Assembly (NCBI RefSeq): GCF_000247815.1
Contig: NC_021677.1
Span: 17,089,687-17,153,686, forward strand
Length of the DNA stretch: 64,000 nt
Source of the DNA: Ficedula albicollis
Taxonomy: Eukaryota; Chordata; Aves; Passeriformes; Muscicapidae
Reading direction: 5' to 3'
How positions within the stretch are numbered: position 1 is the first letter of the stretch; every line of letters starts with the position of its first letter. A program made the position numbers and the translations under genes. Under the pieces are notes generated by a model, which worked only from the letters and a program-made list of their open reading frames with translations, was not told where the DNA came from and ran no database searches. Shown here piece by piece: positions 12,201-27,200 of this stretch.

Positions 12201-15200
12201 TGATGAGACAAAATATTAGACACTTGTAACAATGCAACTCATTCTGAAACCAATAGCTCAAACTCTGGGATGACTTCCAAGATGGCAGGGAATGGTGTAG
12301 CACTTCTGTTTGAGAAGTTTCTCACCAGCTGAGAACCTACACCTTTACAGAATAATTTGATAGGGCTTCTAATGCTTGTTACAGCTGCTTTTAGGGGCGT
12401 GACTTTGGAGCATTACATTTTTGGTAATACTTGATTACTGATATGTACTGACTATCACCACTCACCCCTAGGAACATTTTGATAGCCTTTGAGCAGGTGA
12501 CTCCTGTAGTTCCACAAGGGACATTCTCTGTGATGATACTGAATGAGCCACTGGAATTTTTGTCGCCACAGAAGTCCTATTGGAAAAGAGAGAGAAAAGA
12601 ACATGAGAAAATAAGGTAGAATATTTCATTGGAGTTCAATCTCATAATAATTGCAACCATTTAAATCTTCACAATATATAAGTAGTTACTGCTCCTTCAA
12701 ATGTGAGATCCTATGCACACATATTTCTACATGTATGCCATATATGCCATATATGCATATTTCCATACATACATATAAACAGTTAACACTGTCTCAGCCT
12801 GGGAAGAAGAGTGGGGCAATAAAACAAAGTGAGGCATATATCTTTACAAATAAATTTCAAGTTTCTAAGCTTAGAATTTGGATTTATTTCACAAATGATA
12901 GTTAGCTCTTACTGTAACACAGTTCTGTTACATGCAATTTATGATGTATCTGGGGAAAAAAAAAAAAGAACACATTCATACAGCTTGCCTGCACTGAAAA
13001 TACACAATTTATCCTGACAGAATGTGTGAACAACTTGGGAACAATGATGGCAGGCAATAAGGAATGACAAAACCAAAGACAAAAGTAGATTTTCAAGGCA
13101 ATCAAATTCCTTTTCAGCCCTCCTGATGAGCATTACCTGAGCAGCCACATATTCACAGCTCCCATCAAAGTCATAGAATTTCCCATCAAAAGTGTTATAA
13201 TGGCCACTTCCATATATTGTGCAAGTCCCATAGCACACGTCATCAGTGCATTTCCAAAGCCCTTTCTGGCAGGTGCTAGAAGAGAGCAGAAAGGTTGAAT
13301 TTTCAGATCTCACCAATAGTATGTGGTTTGAAAAACTGCAGAACAAACCAAGCAGCTGCCTGATATAATGTGATAATGTGCAAAATATCCAAGCCTCAAC
13401 TTCAATTATTTAGCCTGTTTTTAAGCCTATAATATGACTTTTTACTCTGTTGAGCTACAATCTTTAAATCTGATAAGATTTCATTTTTAAAAACAAGTGA
13501 ATTTTCCCAACAAGAGATGCCTACTGAAAACAGAGGTAACTACTACCCCCATACTTTCAGAAGAATCTGTATTTTCTGAGTTAGCAGTAAGTACCCCTGA
13601 AAATTAAGGATGATACTTCCAGCTTTTGCTGCTACTGTAGTACATAAGCCTAGACATGATATTAATATACTGCATAGAATATATTCTAGAAGAGAATATT
13701 TACTTATAACTCACCAAGTGTTGCAGTCCACTTTTATCTTGTGTCCAGAAGAATACAACTCATTGTTATGAATGCATGGGCAATCTTTTTGCTCAACACA
13801 GCCCCCTCTGCCATCATCAAATAGACCTTCAGGACACACACAGCCTGAGACACACTCTGCCTGGAACTAAGGAATATAAGGAGAAATGGTTACCTTATGA
13901 CAAAGCACTGCATCTTAGTTCTACTTCATCCACAAGCACTCTTTAAAAACTGCATTTACAACCACATAGTCTATATTGATTAGTTTTATAAGGTTCTTTT
14001 TTTCTAGGTTTCTAATGTTTTTCTTTTCTTTTTTGATTGTCCAAGAACCAAAATTCTTTTTTACCTGGAAATTACCACTCTACTGAAACCACAGTAAAGA
14101 GAAAGAGAAGGAGGAAAACATAAGTGGAATTATCATGAAAATGGCAACAGATTAATATCATGAGGGGGAAAAAAGGGATGATTAAACCAAAGAGAAAAAA
14201 ACTGTTAGTTACAACTTTATTTGCTGTTTAGCACCATGTCATGCAAAGAATACAGAATAAAGAAAGCAAGATAGAAAGAAAAGTTGAATACATACATGAT
14301 CAGTTTGAGGAGTATGACAGCTAAGCTGTAGAGGTGTTTGTGAACTCCACTTTGAGGATGCACTGCAGTCAAAGTATGTCTTGTTGGAAGAACATGCTTC
14401 TTCACCTGAAAGGTACATTGTTGGTTTAGATCGATCAAGAAAAGGCAAAAGAAATATGAATGAAAGGTGGTAGTTCCTGAGACAGAAATCTCAGTCTATC
14501 ATTATGAGAAAAATAGGCTCAGTGAAGAGAGAACAAAGCAAAAATGTGTTACTGTTTTACATAAAGAGAAAAAAATGTGCAAAACAAGTACATGGAAAAT
14601 TCAAAAGGAAAGTAGGTTTGGGAGGTTGGTTATGGGTTTTATTCTAGTTTAGTTTATAGAATGTCACTTACTTCTCATTTTTATTTTCACTGAAGTGCAC
14701 TGGATCTTAGCATTTCGGCAAACACTAGAAAATTGAAGTAAGTAGAAATTTAAAAAAAAAAAGCAAGCTCAATATCTTCAATATAATTCTAAGGATTTGT
14801 TTATATAGATTTGAGAGAATTTATTAAAGATGTCCTGCATAATTTCTACTGAAATTTCAAGGTCAATTCTATTGAATCATTCTCATGATCTTTTTTGTTG
14901 AAGAAAAAGTGTAGCAAGATTTTAGGCATAATGCACAGAAAGGTTATAACGAATGACAGCTATTCTATTAATCTTTAGTACTATGTTTTATGGCAACTCA
15001 GAAATTAGACAATAATGACACAGATAAAAGTGATAATTTAAATCAAAGCCTACATTTAGATACACAGTGTATTTTCATGCCTATTCAATTTATATGCTGC
15101 AAATCTGTTGACCTATATGTTTCTTCTGCTGGATGAAAGAAGACATTTCAGAGTTTGCACTGATGACTCAGGCAGCAAACCATTGCCAGAGATCATGGCA

Positions 15201-18200
15201 AAATATAACAGAATCATTAATGTTGTTTTCAAAAGCCTATGCTAAAGTAAATACATATCAAGGATAGAGGACCTTCCTCCAGTGGAAAACACAAGCAATC
15301 CATGTCTGCTAGAAAAGCAAACATAACATATAGCTGGCCTTTTATCTTCCTTTCACCCTTCTGCTTAACAAAGCCTTATTAACACTGCAACTTCAGAATA
15401 CCATTTATCTGTGAAGGCCAGTACTCACACCTCTGAAGCAAGCTGCACTTCTCAATTATTGGGAAATTGCATTGCAACAGGATAATACTTTGCTCAGCAT
15501 GAAGATGTTGTGAAATGCATTACAACGACTCATTAAAGTACCAAAAAACCTAAGCACCTTACACCTAACAAGCAATTTTTAAAGGGCTTTATCCCCACAA
15601 AAAAGAAGCCAAAATAAAACATACCAGCGTTCTCCATCTTTTGTGAAATATTCCCCAGGTTCCAGGTATGAGCCCTTGTAATAACATGGGCACTGGGAGA
15701 TGGGCACACAGTTATCCTGGTTATCCAAGTATGTATTGGATGGGCAGCCACAGCCATCCACAGGAGCAAAGTCTTGCAAGCAATACTTTTCACCATCAGC
15801 AAGGGAACGACAGGTTTGCTGGCACATTGTAAGATTGTAAAGGAAGACTTGATTTCCTGAGCAAGAAGATGCTTCGCTGCCTGAAGGGAAAAAAACAAAC
15901 TGATATAAAAGGGATGTAGAATGGACAATTTGGCCTTGACATTTCCATTCTGGTTTCCTTGGCTGTGCCTTATGTTGTGATAAAAACATTCCCTTAGATC
16001 TTATTAAAGTACAAAAATATCAGAAGTCACAAGTAACACTAACCTAACTTTACCAGTTGAAGACTTATATTTAACTGCTATTAATAGTTTCTACTTTCAT
16101 ACCCCTATTTGTTTCACATACTGATAATCAGATAGAGAGCACAATATAATAAACTCCTAGTCTCAAACATACTGAACTGTTGATGAAAAGCAAGCATGAT
16201 CAGAAACATTGATGTTGATAAACAAATGCATGGTAAAAGCCTTGATGGCTGGGATTCCATTAGTAAATGGAATTATATTAACTAGATTGGGGGAAAGAAG
16301 AGGAAAGTTAAAAACATTGCTTTCTACTTTTAAGTATAAAAATTTCAAATTACACCTGAAGAATATGGAATGGATTAGTAAACTTTTTCAGCATTGTCTC
16401 TTTTAGGTCCATTAGACATTTCTAAGATACTCCAAATCCCTTAACAGTGAGATCACTGACAACCAAATTCAGAGAGAACCTGCTTTTATTTCTCATGGTT
16501 AATTATCTCCACAGGGATTACTGTGCCACTACTTACTGCAGACACTGTTTCTCCAGTTTCCCAGTATGATCCCTTTGAAAGCACAGGCTCTTGAGTAAGA
16601 GGACAGGGCAGCACACAAACATTCTTCATTGTCTTCACAGAGGCAGGTGTCATATTTACATTTCTGGAAAAAAAAAAAAAAAGGAGCAAAAGGGTCAATA
16701 AGTCCCCAGGAAATCAATGGGCAATTGCAGCTTGATTGCTACAAAATGTCCTGTCTGCTTTTCCTGATGTTGTTTGTATTAATTCCCATGACCAGAGAAC
16801 AAGAAGGACCAGACAAAGACCAGAGAGTTAAAGTGCTGCTTCGTTTCATACACAATGAAAATATTTGGATGCTCATTCTAACCTAAGCTAAGCCTCTTGA
16901 ACCTTTAAGAAGCAGTCAGCCTCCTTAAGAACACCTTTTTGAAGGATATTGATACCATTAGTTATCAGTTACTAATTAGAAATGCAGAGATCCACAAAAG
17001 CTAGAATAATAAGTATTATCCAGGTCTATGAAGACCTTTACAACATTTGAGCTCACACTAACTTCCAAGTACAAGCAATGATTTTGGAATTCCTTTTCCT
17101 CAGGTAAGCCTCACTTACTGCTCAACAGAGATGAGCACAGGGGAACGGAGAATCTGGCATGAAAATGATTTGGTGTTACATTCCAACCAATATATGGTTG
17201 GAATTTTTCCCCTCATTTTATAGAGACTAATCTTTAAGGATAGGCCTAAACTGTGAACATACACATGCAACTCTTGAATCTTCTTTTCAGTCCAAATATC
17301 CAAGCCAATAAAAATGTACATGAAACACAAAATATAAGAAAGCAAAAGAAAAAATGTACATTTTTATTCAGCAGCAGCCCATAAGGATCTCATCAGATGA
17401 GATACTTTGGATGCTGTGCTGCTTGAATTAGTCAATGCAAAAACTTCAGCATCTCTTATGGACAAGCTACTCACTGATGTCTCCAATGTTCAAACAATGA
17501 TAAATTACAGTTAACCATCTGAAATAATGCAGTACAAAAAGAGTGCAAAATTACAACACCTTATAGTATTCTGAAGGATCAATGGCTGAGTGACATCTTG
17601 CAAAAGGACCCTTTGGGTTTCTCAGCAAAGAACACCAATGCTCAGCATAATTTGCTGCAAAAAAAAAGAAAAAAAGAAATGAATCACATTTCCTTATCTT
17701 CCCTGTGCCATGCCTAGTTATGCTGACACATAAATGCAGTGCAGCAATACAAATGAGAGAACTGTGTGCATTTTGGAGAGTGGAGAAACTACATGCAACC
17801 ACCATACATGCATTTCTAATCCTCAATTCAAGACATGGAATCATAAAATCAAAAATTGCACCATACTTTTGCAAATTCTGCACAGGAATTGTGACAGCTC
17901 TTTCCATTTGGGGACCATAAAGCTAAGTTAAACATAATGATAGATAATGCTAGGAGATACAAGCTGTCTTTGCAGATAATGCAAATTAATGACTGTTGTT
18001 TCCATTCTTCTACCTTAGGATTCTTTTACAGTCACCCCTTAAATTTTCACTTCAGTTTGATGAAGTGCTTGTATGTATACATACTTGCAGATATTAATTA
18101 TTAATTTTACAGTCCTGTAAAAAATCTTCAATCCCCCACTACAACTCTTACATGCCTGTTGCAGTAACGCACAGCAGACACTGCTCACCCTGGCAGAAGC

Positions 18201-21200
18201 CAACTATTTGACTTATTAATGTGCTTACCACTTTCAATGCTGAGACTGCAGGGGTCTTCCAGCTTTTCTGCCTGGTCTGAGCAGGTGGACTGAGCTTTCC
18301 ATGTGTTAGCAAAGGCAGATCCTGTAGCCTCAATCAGCCCGCTGGTTGTTCTAAAGTCATCACCTTCCACTCCATTGAAGTTTCCACAAAGACCTATTTG
18401 AGAACAAAGCAAAAATTTCACGTAAGCATTACTTATTCTCATACTCAAAGGTCAAAGGAAAGGGACAACTGATCACAAACATTAGAAACATCTGATTATC
18501 CCACATCAATTTAATGCATACTATAAATACTGAAATTTTAGAAGCCCTGCTTTGAATCTTCAATTTCTAGAATAGTAATCATGAAGATATTTGTGCTTCA
18601 AGAGATAACTATTCTAACCCATAGTTTTTATGCCTTCTCATGATATTGAAACCACAAAATACACCAAAAACCTGGTTTTGTGGATAGTTAAAAACTAAAC
18701 TTAATATAAAAGTAAGGAATATTCTAAGAAACACCTGTGTACTGGAACCAGAGTGATAGGTCATTTCAATATCAAAAAATAAAAACACATTTCTAGTTTG
18801 CTTGAGATGATTTTCTTTCTGTTTTCTCCCCTTGAATCAACAAGTAGCATGAGTTATCCCTCATATAAAGAACACATGACTATTCAGTGGAACAGCATGG
18901 TTTCCCTTCCCATTTGTGTAGACACTTGCCTTGAAGTTTTCCTTTAACTGATTGATCCACAGTCACAAACAGCTGCATGACTCGAAACAGCTGGATCTGC
19001 ATCTGAAGCCCAAAAGAAGTTTGTACAACAAAGTAGTTGGAAGACGGCTTGAATACTGAGAAGCTGGCTGAAAAACAAAACATGAACTGTTGTAGTAAAC
19101 ATACACACACAGGCTGCCAAAAGAAACACTTCTTTATATATATTCTTACATATAATCTATATACATAGACTCTCGTGTATCACCCAGCATTAAATCTCTG
19201 AGACCAGGATCAAATTAATTTTTTTTCCTTTAAAAATCACTGGCCAACTAGATATGATGTTGGTCCTCAAAAAATTGACAAGTTGATTACCTGCTTACAA
19301 GTTGATTAACAAGTTAATTACTTAGAAAGATTGGTCTCTGGGATCAGAACCAAATGAGCATGCCCACACCATGTAGCCAGGTTCGGAAAGTGCTAAATAC
19401 CTCTCTTCCACTTTTGCCTCAATAAAAATACACCTCTACAAGAGAAATCAGGTGTGTGACACGTGACATACAAGGCTGTGTCCCTCACCTGACACATGAG
19501 GCACATTCACTGTCATGTCATTCAGGAGCACGCTGCCATCTGATCTGAAAACCACCACCTGTATAATGGCAAATGGAATCAATGAGCTTCCAGGGACTGA
19601 GGAAAATGAACTAACACAAAGAAAATTAACAGGAAGGACATTTTACACATTTAGGCTCTGTCTAGAACTCCAAAGTTTTAATGGAAAAAATCTGTCTGAA
19701 AATTGAACATGGCAGCAGCCCTATAGGGTAGGCGTAAGGTTTCATCTTGCTATTCTTACATCTGCCTGCAAAAATTCATAGCAATAATGAAATTAAAAAC
19801 TCATTTATAATGGGCACTTTGGTTTCAGCAAGTAGAAGAAAATATTAGGTCTTCAGGATCTGTAGCAAGTTCTTATTCCTTATTAAAGCATGTGCTACAG
19901 CTTCTATGTGATGGTTAATATGATTCTGACATGGTAAGAAAGCCGTTTATTAAACTTCCTCAAAAAATGCTACTCTATACAATAGAAACATAAAATTATT
20001 GGGTTTTTATTTGGTTTTCTTATGTTCTAGTAATGCTGGCAAGAACATGGAAGCCCAAAAAGTATGTGAGGAAAATCATGTGTATATGTATGTAAATTAT
20101 ATATAGAGATAGTCTATATATTCTCATAAACAAAGAGAATACTACAGTGAATATTTGAGAAGGCTGGATTGTACCACCATGCAAAGACATCCTTCTGAAA
20201 AAGACTCAATTAGATCTATAAAATTATATCTGAATTAAGAAAAATTTGTGGGGGGAGAAGAATGGCACTCCTGCTTCCAGATACCTGGAATCCTGTGAGA
20301 ATAATCATATTGCACAGAGCAGAGTAAAGAAGAGAAGAAAATGTCAGTTGTTTTGAGTCTTATCTTTTCTTGTTTAAGTTTATTTTGAATTCTCAAGGCG
20401 AAAGTCTGAGCTGTTTGTCAGCCTGTCTGAGGTTCCTTATCTGTCTACAATAATGACTCCAGAAGAAAAAGGTATTCCCCCACATTAAGGGAAATATGTT
20501 AATTTTCAACATATCTAGCAAAATGCACAGAACACCACTTACATTCTTTTTGTTATCTGCTAACAGCACAACAGTCTTCAAGCAGGTCTGTTTGTCTGTG
20601 GAGCCACAGGGAGCCAGCTCTGCCAGGAGAGCATAATTCTCATTTTCAGTACCCTACAATCACAGGAAAAGAAACATCCATTAGTCAAATAAAAAATCCC
20701 ATTAGATTATTTCCACAACAAAGACTAAATTTATCAGTTACAGTAACCTTCCTAGCTCAACAAGATTTTCCTCACTCTCTTGAAGGATGGACACCAGATA
20801 TTTTAGGGATGAATGAAACAGCTGCCTCCCTCTTTTCCCCACCTGACTTTGACATTCAGAAATAACTATTACAGAAGTGGTCAAGAACTTCTAATCCTGA
20901 GACTTTTTGATTTCTTATATACAAAGGACTCCACTGGATAATGACAGTATAGGCAGTCTTCTATCTCACTAAGTTAATCACCAATTGCAATAACTCCCCA
21001 GCTTCCCCTTAGGACTTTTACAGCTAAATCCTGAATTTTCTAGTACAACTTCCAGCATTTCTGCTTCCCTCACTCTATAGAAGTGGAATAGAACAATAAC
21101 TCCCAACTGATACACATCAGCCCACAGACACTGTTTTACTCTACAAGAGAACAGCCCCACAGTACACAGTACCTTGGCCAACACATAGTAGCAGTCTCCA

Positions 21201-24200
21201 TGGAAGGTGTATTTCTTCCCATCAAAGGTGGAAATATGGGAACCTCCTTCCACTGAGCATGTGCCTGGACAGTCTAGGTCTTTGCAGGTCCATCTGCCTG
21301 AATTACAGGTGCTATAAACAGACAAATAATACAAAAAATGCTTGTAGTTATTACAGGAGCTGAGAGCACTGAAAGTATCTGTGTATCTGGCAACCAGCAA
21401 AATATCCCCAGCTGTTTTAAAACATTATCCTTGACCATTTCCTTGAGATTTTCCCTTTGACATATGCCATATCAAGAAAAATTTTCAGAAATTTTGTTCT
21501 ATAGACATGCAAAGTAGACATTAAATTCAGAGCGTTTTCAGGACATCTACTATGACCGAGAAATTTGAAAAATGCACACTCATTTACAATCATTCAAAGA
21601 AAGGTGTACAACAACCAGGATCCTTACCATTCTTCACATTCTTTGGAAATCCTTTCTCCAGGTGCATAGGTCTTTCCACCAAGTTTGCAGTGGCACTGGC
21701 TAACAGGGATGCAGCCTTTTTCACTGATATCATCATACACAGTTCCTATAAAACACAACATTAACTATTCCAGCTCTTTTTCAAATAACCAATTTCCACA
21801 AGGAAAAAACTCTAATTTGCCACACAGGCTGAGTTTATCTATGCTGCGAAGAACACTGTCTCTATTTTTTATAAGACGCATGGAAAGCACTTTTATTCAG
21901 TTTTGAAAATCCAAGTCTGTTCATTTATATAACTATGCACATATTAAAAGGTTATTACAAGCATATAAGAACAGTCTCAGAATGTCACGTGTTTAGATTT
22001 TTAGTCTTTTTGGCTGTGAAGACTATCACTGTAATCTTTCCCAAGGTTGACAGCAAGCCTGAGAATTTCACTCAGTCTTGTTCACTGCCAGTCTCTGGGC
22101 AAATGATGTCCATTGTCTCAGAACTATTCAACCTAAAAAGCATGATTCACTATGTAGTATAAAAAGCCCACTTGTTGGGAATTAAAAATCAGGTTTATTA
22201 CCTGCTACTGCCTTAATATGTTTGAACTATAAAATAATTGATTAAATAATCAATTATTACCTCCTTAGAAAATTTTACAGTTATGTTCCTCTAGAGGGAA
22301 AAATAATGAGTAGCTCTACTAGTTTCAAAGACATAATTTGACTACATGTATTGTTTTAGTATGACTTGCTTAGACAGGCCTCTTGCTTTTGTCCCAAATG
22401 CAACAGCTAGAATAACACTTGCCTTCAGGGCAGAAACAGCCATCCATGTAGTGCTCCTCACAAAGGCTGCTGATGTCCAAGTGTGAGCAAGTATCCATGC
22501 AGGGTGAGCTGCTTTCTCTGTAGACCATGGTAGCAGGACAGCTCTTGGCTGAAAGAATAAGAAAGACACCAGGAGTTATTTGAGTGCCAAGTCCATCATT
22601 CGAGAGAAACCACAGATCATACACCCTATTCCTTTCAAGTCAGGGGTGTCTCAAGCCAGACTAAACATGGCAAAGCATGTTCATCTAATTCTGAACTGCT
22701 TTTTCTGGGTTTTATATTTACTTCTTTTGTTTTCAAAGATATCAAATTATTCCCATTTCCTGCAGCATCAAATCTCAGTTTTTTAAAATGAGAACAGAAT
22801 TTGCTGAAAAATATTTCTTAATAGCAAATGTAATAGAAGAAGAAAACAGGGAGAACATAATATTTTTAGCACTACCGGTATGAAATTTATGATACATGCC
22901 AACAGCTTTGTGAAGAAGTAGTGTATTTAAATCTCTTGGTGCTACATGCATGAAACATTTGGATCTTTGTAAAATTTGTGTTGCTGCTTACGGCAGAAGC
23001 TCTCTGTCCTCCATTCTCTTGGGCGGCCCCCTGCGTGCGAACACTGGCGGGAATACTCAGAGATGGTGCTGCAGAGGCAGAAGGAGTCTGTCTTCCCATT
23101 ACAGGCACACTTGTCCTGCATGCAGGCTTGGATGTACATTTCCAAATTAAGCCGTAGCCGACAATCAGCAAATGCAGGGGAAGTCAGCAACCTGTGACAC
23201 TCATCACGCTGAGGAAAAAGAGGAATAATGTTTAAGAGATTTGCAAGCATCTGAGCTTCTGGACTTTCCTTATCTTGCAAAAAAATCTCTTGTCCTTTGA
23301 ACAGCTAGGAAAAAGTAACCATTTATCCTGGAAGGGATAGTCCTCCCAGCTCCTTGCAATTAAGTCCCTGTTACACAAGGATGTCTCCACGTGCCCATGT
23401 AAGTGAAATTCACCACAAGAAATACTTACATGCTCATTACAGCTTGGAAGAGCCTGGGTTTCATCTGGATCTTCACATTTGGCAGTGGGTTTGCTGATCT
23501 TCTGCATGTTCCCAAATGTAATTGAGTTGTAGCTTGTGTCTATGCGAAAAAAATAGAAAGAAAACTTGCTGAGCCCCAAAAATTGACAAGGAGCATCTGG
23601 TTCCTGGAACTCTATTGGTCAAGGGAAACAGTTACTATGGTATCAAATATGCATGTTAGACACAGGTACTGGCTCTGAATGATGTCTAACTGAGCTTAAA
23701 AATGTAAAGGGGAAACAGGAAAAGAAAGCTAGTAAAGAACAAAAAGATTAATCTAGAATAGATTAAATTCAGACCAGGAATGCAGCATTGGAACTTCATG
23801 TCCAGTCTGGGGCAATCACAGAAATCTTTCAAGTGAAATCTGTTCTCCTGTAATGTTTTTATGCACAAGGCCTGTCAGCCTATCTTCAGTGACAACTGTC
23901 AGTATGGTGGGATGACTCACCTCCTTTGATGAACTCATTGTAGATTTGAATTCCATTGTAATCCCCACAGAGACCACAGGTATGGTTATTAAATTTGTTG
24001 TCCAGCTCCACCTAAATAATGAAAAAAAAAAGGAAAAACATAAAATATTTACCTTTTTTTTTCCCCTCCTTTTTTTTTTTCCCCCTACTGAGATAGAGAA
24101 ATATTCCAGGAAACCCAGGAAATACCAATTAAAAATACTTTGATCATACATACCATCAGGGCATCCTGCTGGTTCCACATCAGAACCATGCCTAATTTGG

Positions 24201-27200
24201 CATAAATCTTGGTGTAAATTTCACTGGCCTCAATGAAGACACCAGAGGAGTAGTAAGGTGTCTTCACACTAGAAATAAAATCACAGACATTGCATTAGTT
24301 AGGAAACATAAGGGCTGACATGAATGTCTGTAATAAGCCAGATGCCCCAAGGAATAGAGGAACTAGTCTGACTACCTCATCCTAACTGGACAGGATGCCT
24401 TGTTTTAATGAAGCACAGTCTTCACTCTCTGACACTTGGGACAATAACTCATTGCAAAAACTCATTTAAAATGATAAGCAGTTTCAGAGGAAAAGCCTAC
24501 CCAACACTTTGGACTCTTTAACTTAAGAAAAACCAAAATGCCAGATGTCTTCAAATTAATCAAAGAAAAAAACATCATCATTGTGGTATTAACAGAGGAT
24601 ATTCAAACACTCGCTAATAATTTCCATCAATGAAAGGAGCTACAAGCTAATTTACAGCATTTCTTTACCAAAATATCTCACAGCCATTTCAGAGAGAATT
24701 AATGCTCCATGGCAAGGAACTGTCTCCTTAAGAGAGAGTTCAGAATGCACAGGCAGTTACAGGGACTGCCAACAAAATTTTGAGAATAAAGGAGCATGTT
24801 AAGACGACTTTAGTAGCTCTTTCAGTAGTTAGTTAATTAGTTTTACGTGGACAGGACTGAGCTTGTTAATGGTGACAAGAAGACGTTTTGCAGAGGGCTA
24901 AGCACTGATATTTTTGTGTGATCACAATTTGTGTCTGTCTTACACAAGTAAACTGAACTGCTGAATTTCATTCAGCAATAAAAGGATTGTGGCAGGCAGT
25001 CTCATCCTATAAAATCTAGAGGACTAGAGTATGTTCAAACAGAAGTAATGTAAACTGGAGTCCATTCAAATTAATTGGTTAATTTTCTACAGATTTATCA
25101 ATGTAATTGCTATCCATCAGGGATTCATGCATGTGTATGCACATCTCTTAACTAGTCTCTTGACTGGGAGAGCTTTATCTCTTGAATTTCTGTCACTGGG
25201 GTTTTTACAGCTGTTTACCTCTGGCATTTTTTAACATGCCCAAATGACTTACATATCTAGGTGCAAACTCAGAGATCATTATTTCTGCTTTTGACTGCAT
25301 TGTTCATCAATAAACAATGAAGTCTTGAGAGATTATGTTTCTTGATGGGGAGCATAAAATGTTGGACAACTTTTCAGTTTTTAGCTATCACAGCATGGAA
25401 TATTTATCTTTTTTTTCTAATAGTAAAACATTCAGTCAATCAGTGGATCAGGTACCTGATGGTAATCCATACACTTTCCTACTTTACAGTTTTCACTTCA
25501 GCACTGTGAAATGCTATTTTACATGACAATTGATCATTTATCATTTCAGGATCAATATAGAAAATTAGGTTCTACAGAAAAATAAGTTCTCCAAACAGCA
25601 AAAACATGTTTGGTGGGGATCTGTTGTTTTATGACAATAAAGTCTATCTAAGAGAAAAACAGCTCAGTTTAAGAGAAACAGTTTTAAAAGGACTTCTAAC
25701 TTGTTTTTCATTGAGTTCTTTTATTTAAGAGAACACAATAATGAGTTTTTTCAATTTGAGGCAAGAACACATTTTTTGTAACTTTCTGTCATTTTGTTAT
25801 GCATTGTAGTATCATCTTTGGAAAACTGAATGTTACTTTCAATCTTTGAACATATTTTCATTGCAGTGGCTTTCAAACTTCAGAGCAAAAGCTGAATTCT
25901 GGGCAAAACCGAGTTTTCCAATGACAATTTTACAGTTGTATTTTTTTTTTCCAATTATGCTAAAACATACTAATTAACTCATGAGTTGCTTCACTTGTTT
26001 CAGAATATAAATGCACACACCACAAGGATAAGCTAATGATAGGAAAGACTAGGTTAAGACACTACTTAGCATCAGTAATGGTGTCAGACAAGATTCTTGT
26101 TGTAATCATGTTATAGGAAGAGAAAAATAGCACTGCTTAGTCTGAAAAAGTACATATTGCCACAGATAAATTAGTGAAAATTTTGACCTGTGTTATGTGT
26201 GTTAAACTCCCTTGAGGAACGGCCATCAGATCTTAAAGAATTATTTATGAAGATCAGAAAAAACTACCTCTCTTCTGTCAGAAAATAAGAGGAAAAGACC
26301 CCAGAGAAATGTGTTTCCTTTTCAAGGATTTTCTAGACCATCTGCTAAGGTAAACTCAAGATTATGCCATTAAACAAACGAAGCTATGTCATTTTATGCC
26401 AGTGAAAAACCTGGCTCGTGAGGTGCACTGTTTTCTGCATAACTGGAAGAACAATTCACTCAAACCTTGTATTTAAATAATCTCTTATGCCAGTGTAGAA
26501 ATGACAATTAATACTAATGTCCCTCCCCAAAGCAATTTTAATGCTGAATTTCAAAAGGCTTTTTTGTTTGTTTGTTAGTCTGTGGAAACGCTTTGCAGCA
26601 GTTTCTGTAATTGTACACAGACAGTTGTGTAAAGAATCAACCCTGCTTTTATCTTCCCAGCACATTTCTCTGAACACCATTATAGCAAAGGAACTTACAT
26701 CCGCCCATCCACCACAACCAGGTTTGGTTTGAGGTAGACGGTTATATCCTTGATTTTCATCAGAATATACTGGATCTCAGGATGGCCATTGCTGTTGAGA
26801 GCACGCTGGATGTGGACAGAGAATTCCTTGTAAGCATCTCGGCAGTCGGAAACAAAATTATACTCGCAAACGCCAGGGAATTGGTAGACGTCGCCATCAA
26901 AAGTTTTGAAGTGGTTGTTTCCCCAAGTGCTGCAGACATAGTGGCCATGGTTTCTTGTCCTTCCTGTTAAGTGATGAAAAAGAAATAGAGATGAAAAGAA
27001 GCACAAGAAACGATCCAGAGTGAAAAAAGGTTAAGTGTTCCTTTTTAGAGTAGGGACCACTTGCAATTACGTGCACAGTGATTCCATAGATTTCAAGCCT
27101 GATCAAGTATCTGCCGGGTCAGCAGAAATATGAAAATTTCTAAAGGAGAATAAGATATTAATAAATAATTCTGAGACCAGGGTATATCCTATAATCCTCA

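Larger units (their letters stand above)
8376..20542 (-). other. MUC2 introns 10-24 (non-coding stretches between exons)
   Basis: The introns between exons 10 and 25 in this span are about 0.3-1.2 kb each, the longest being intron 23 (9624-10834), intron 24 (8376-9466) and intron 10 (19559-20542). Apart from the purine tract at 9185-9291 and long T runs at several acceptors, I found no repeat family or RNA gene. Confidence 0.6.

Noticed and set aside
18229..22548. GT donors a few bases downstream of exons 7 and 12
   Set aside because: Using them shifts the frame of the next exon and destroys the PEGTVYDD and GLCGNFNG motifs. The GC donors fit.
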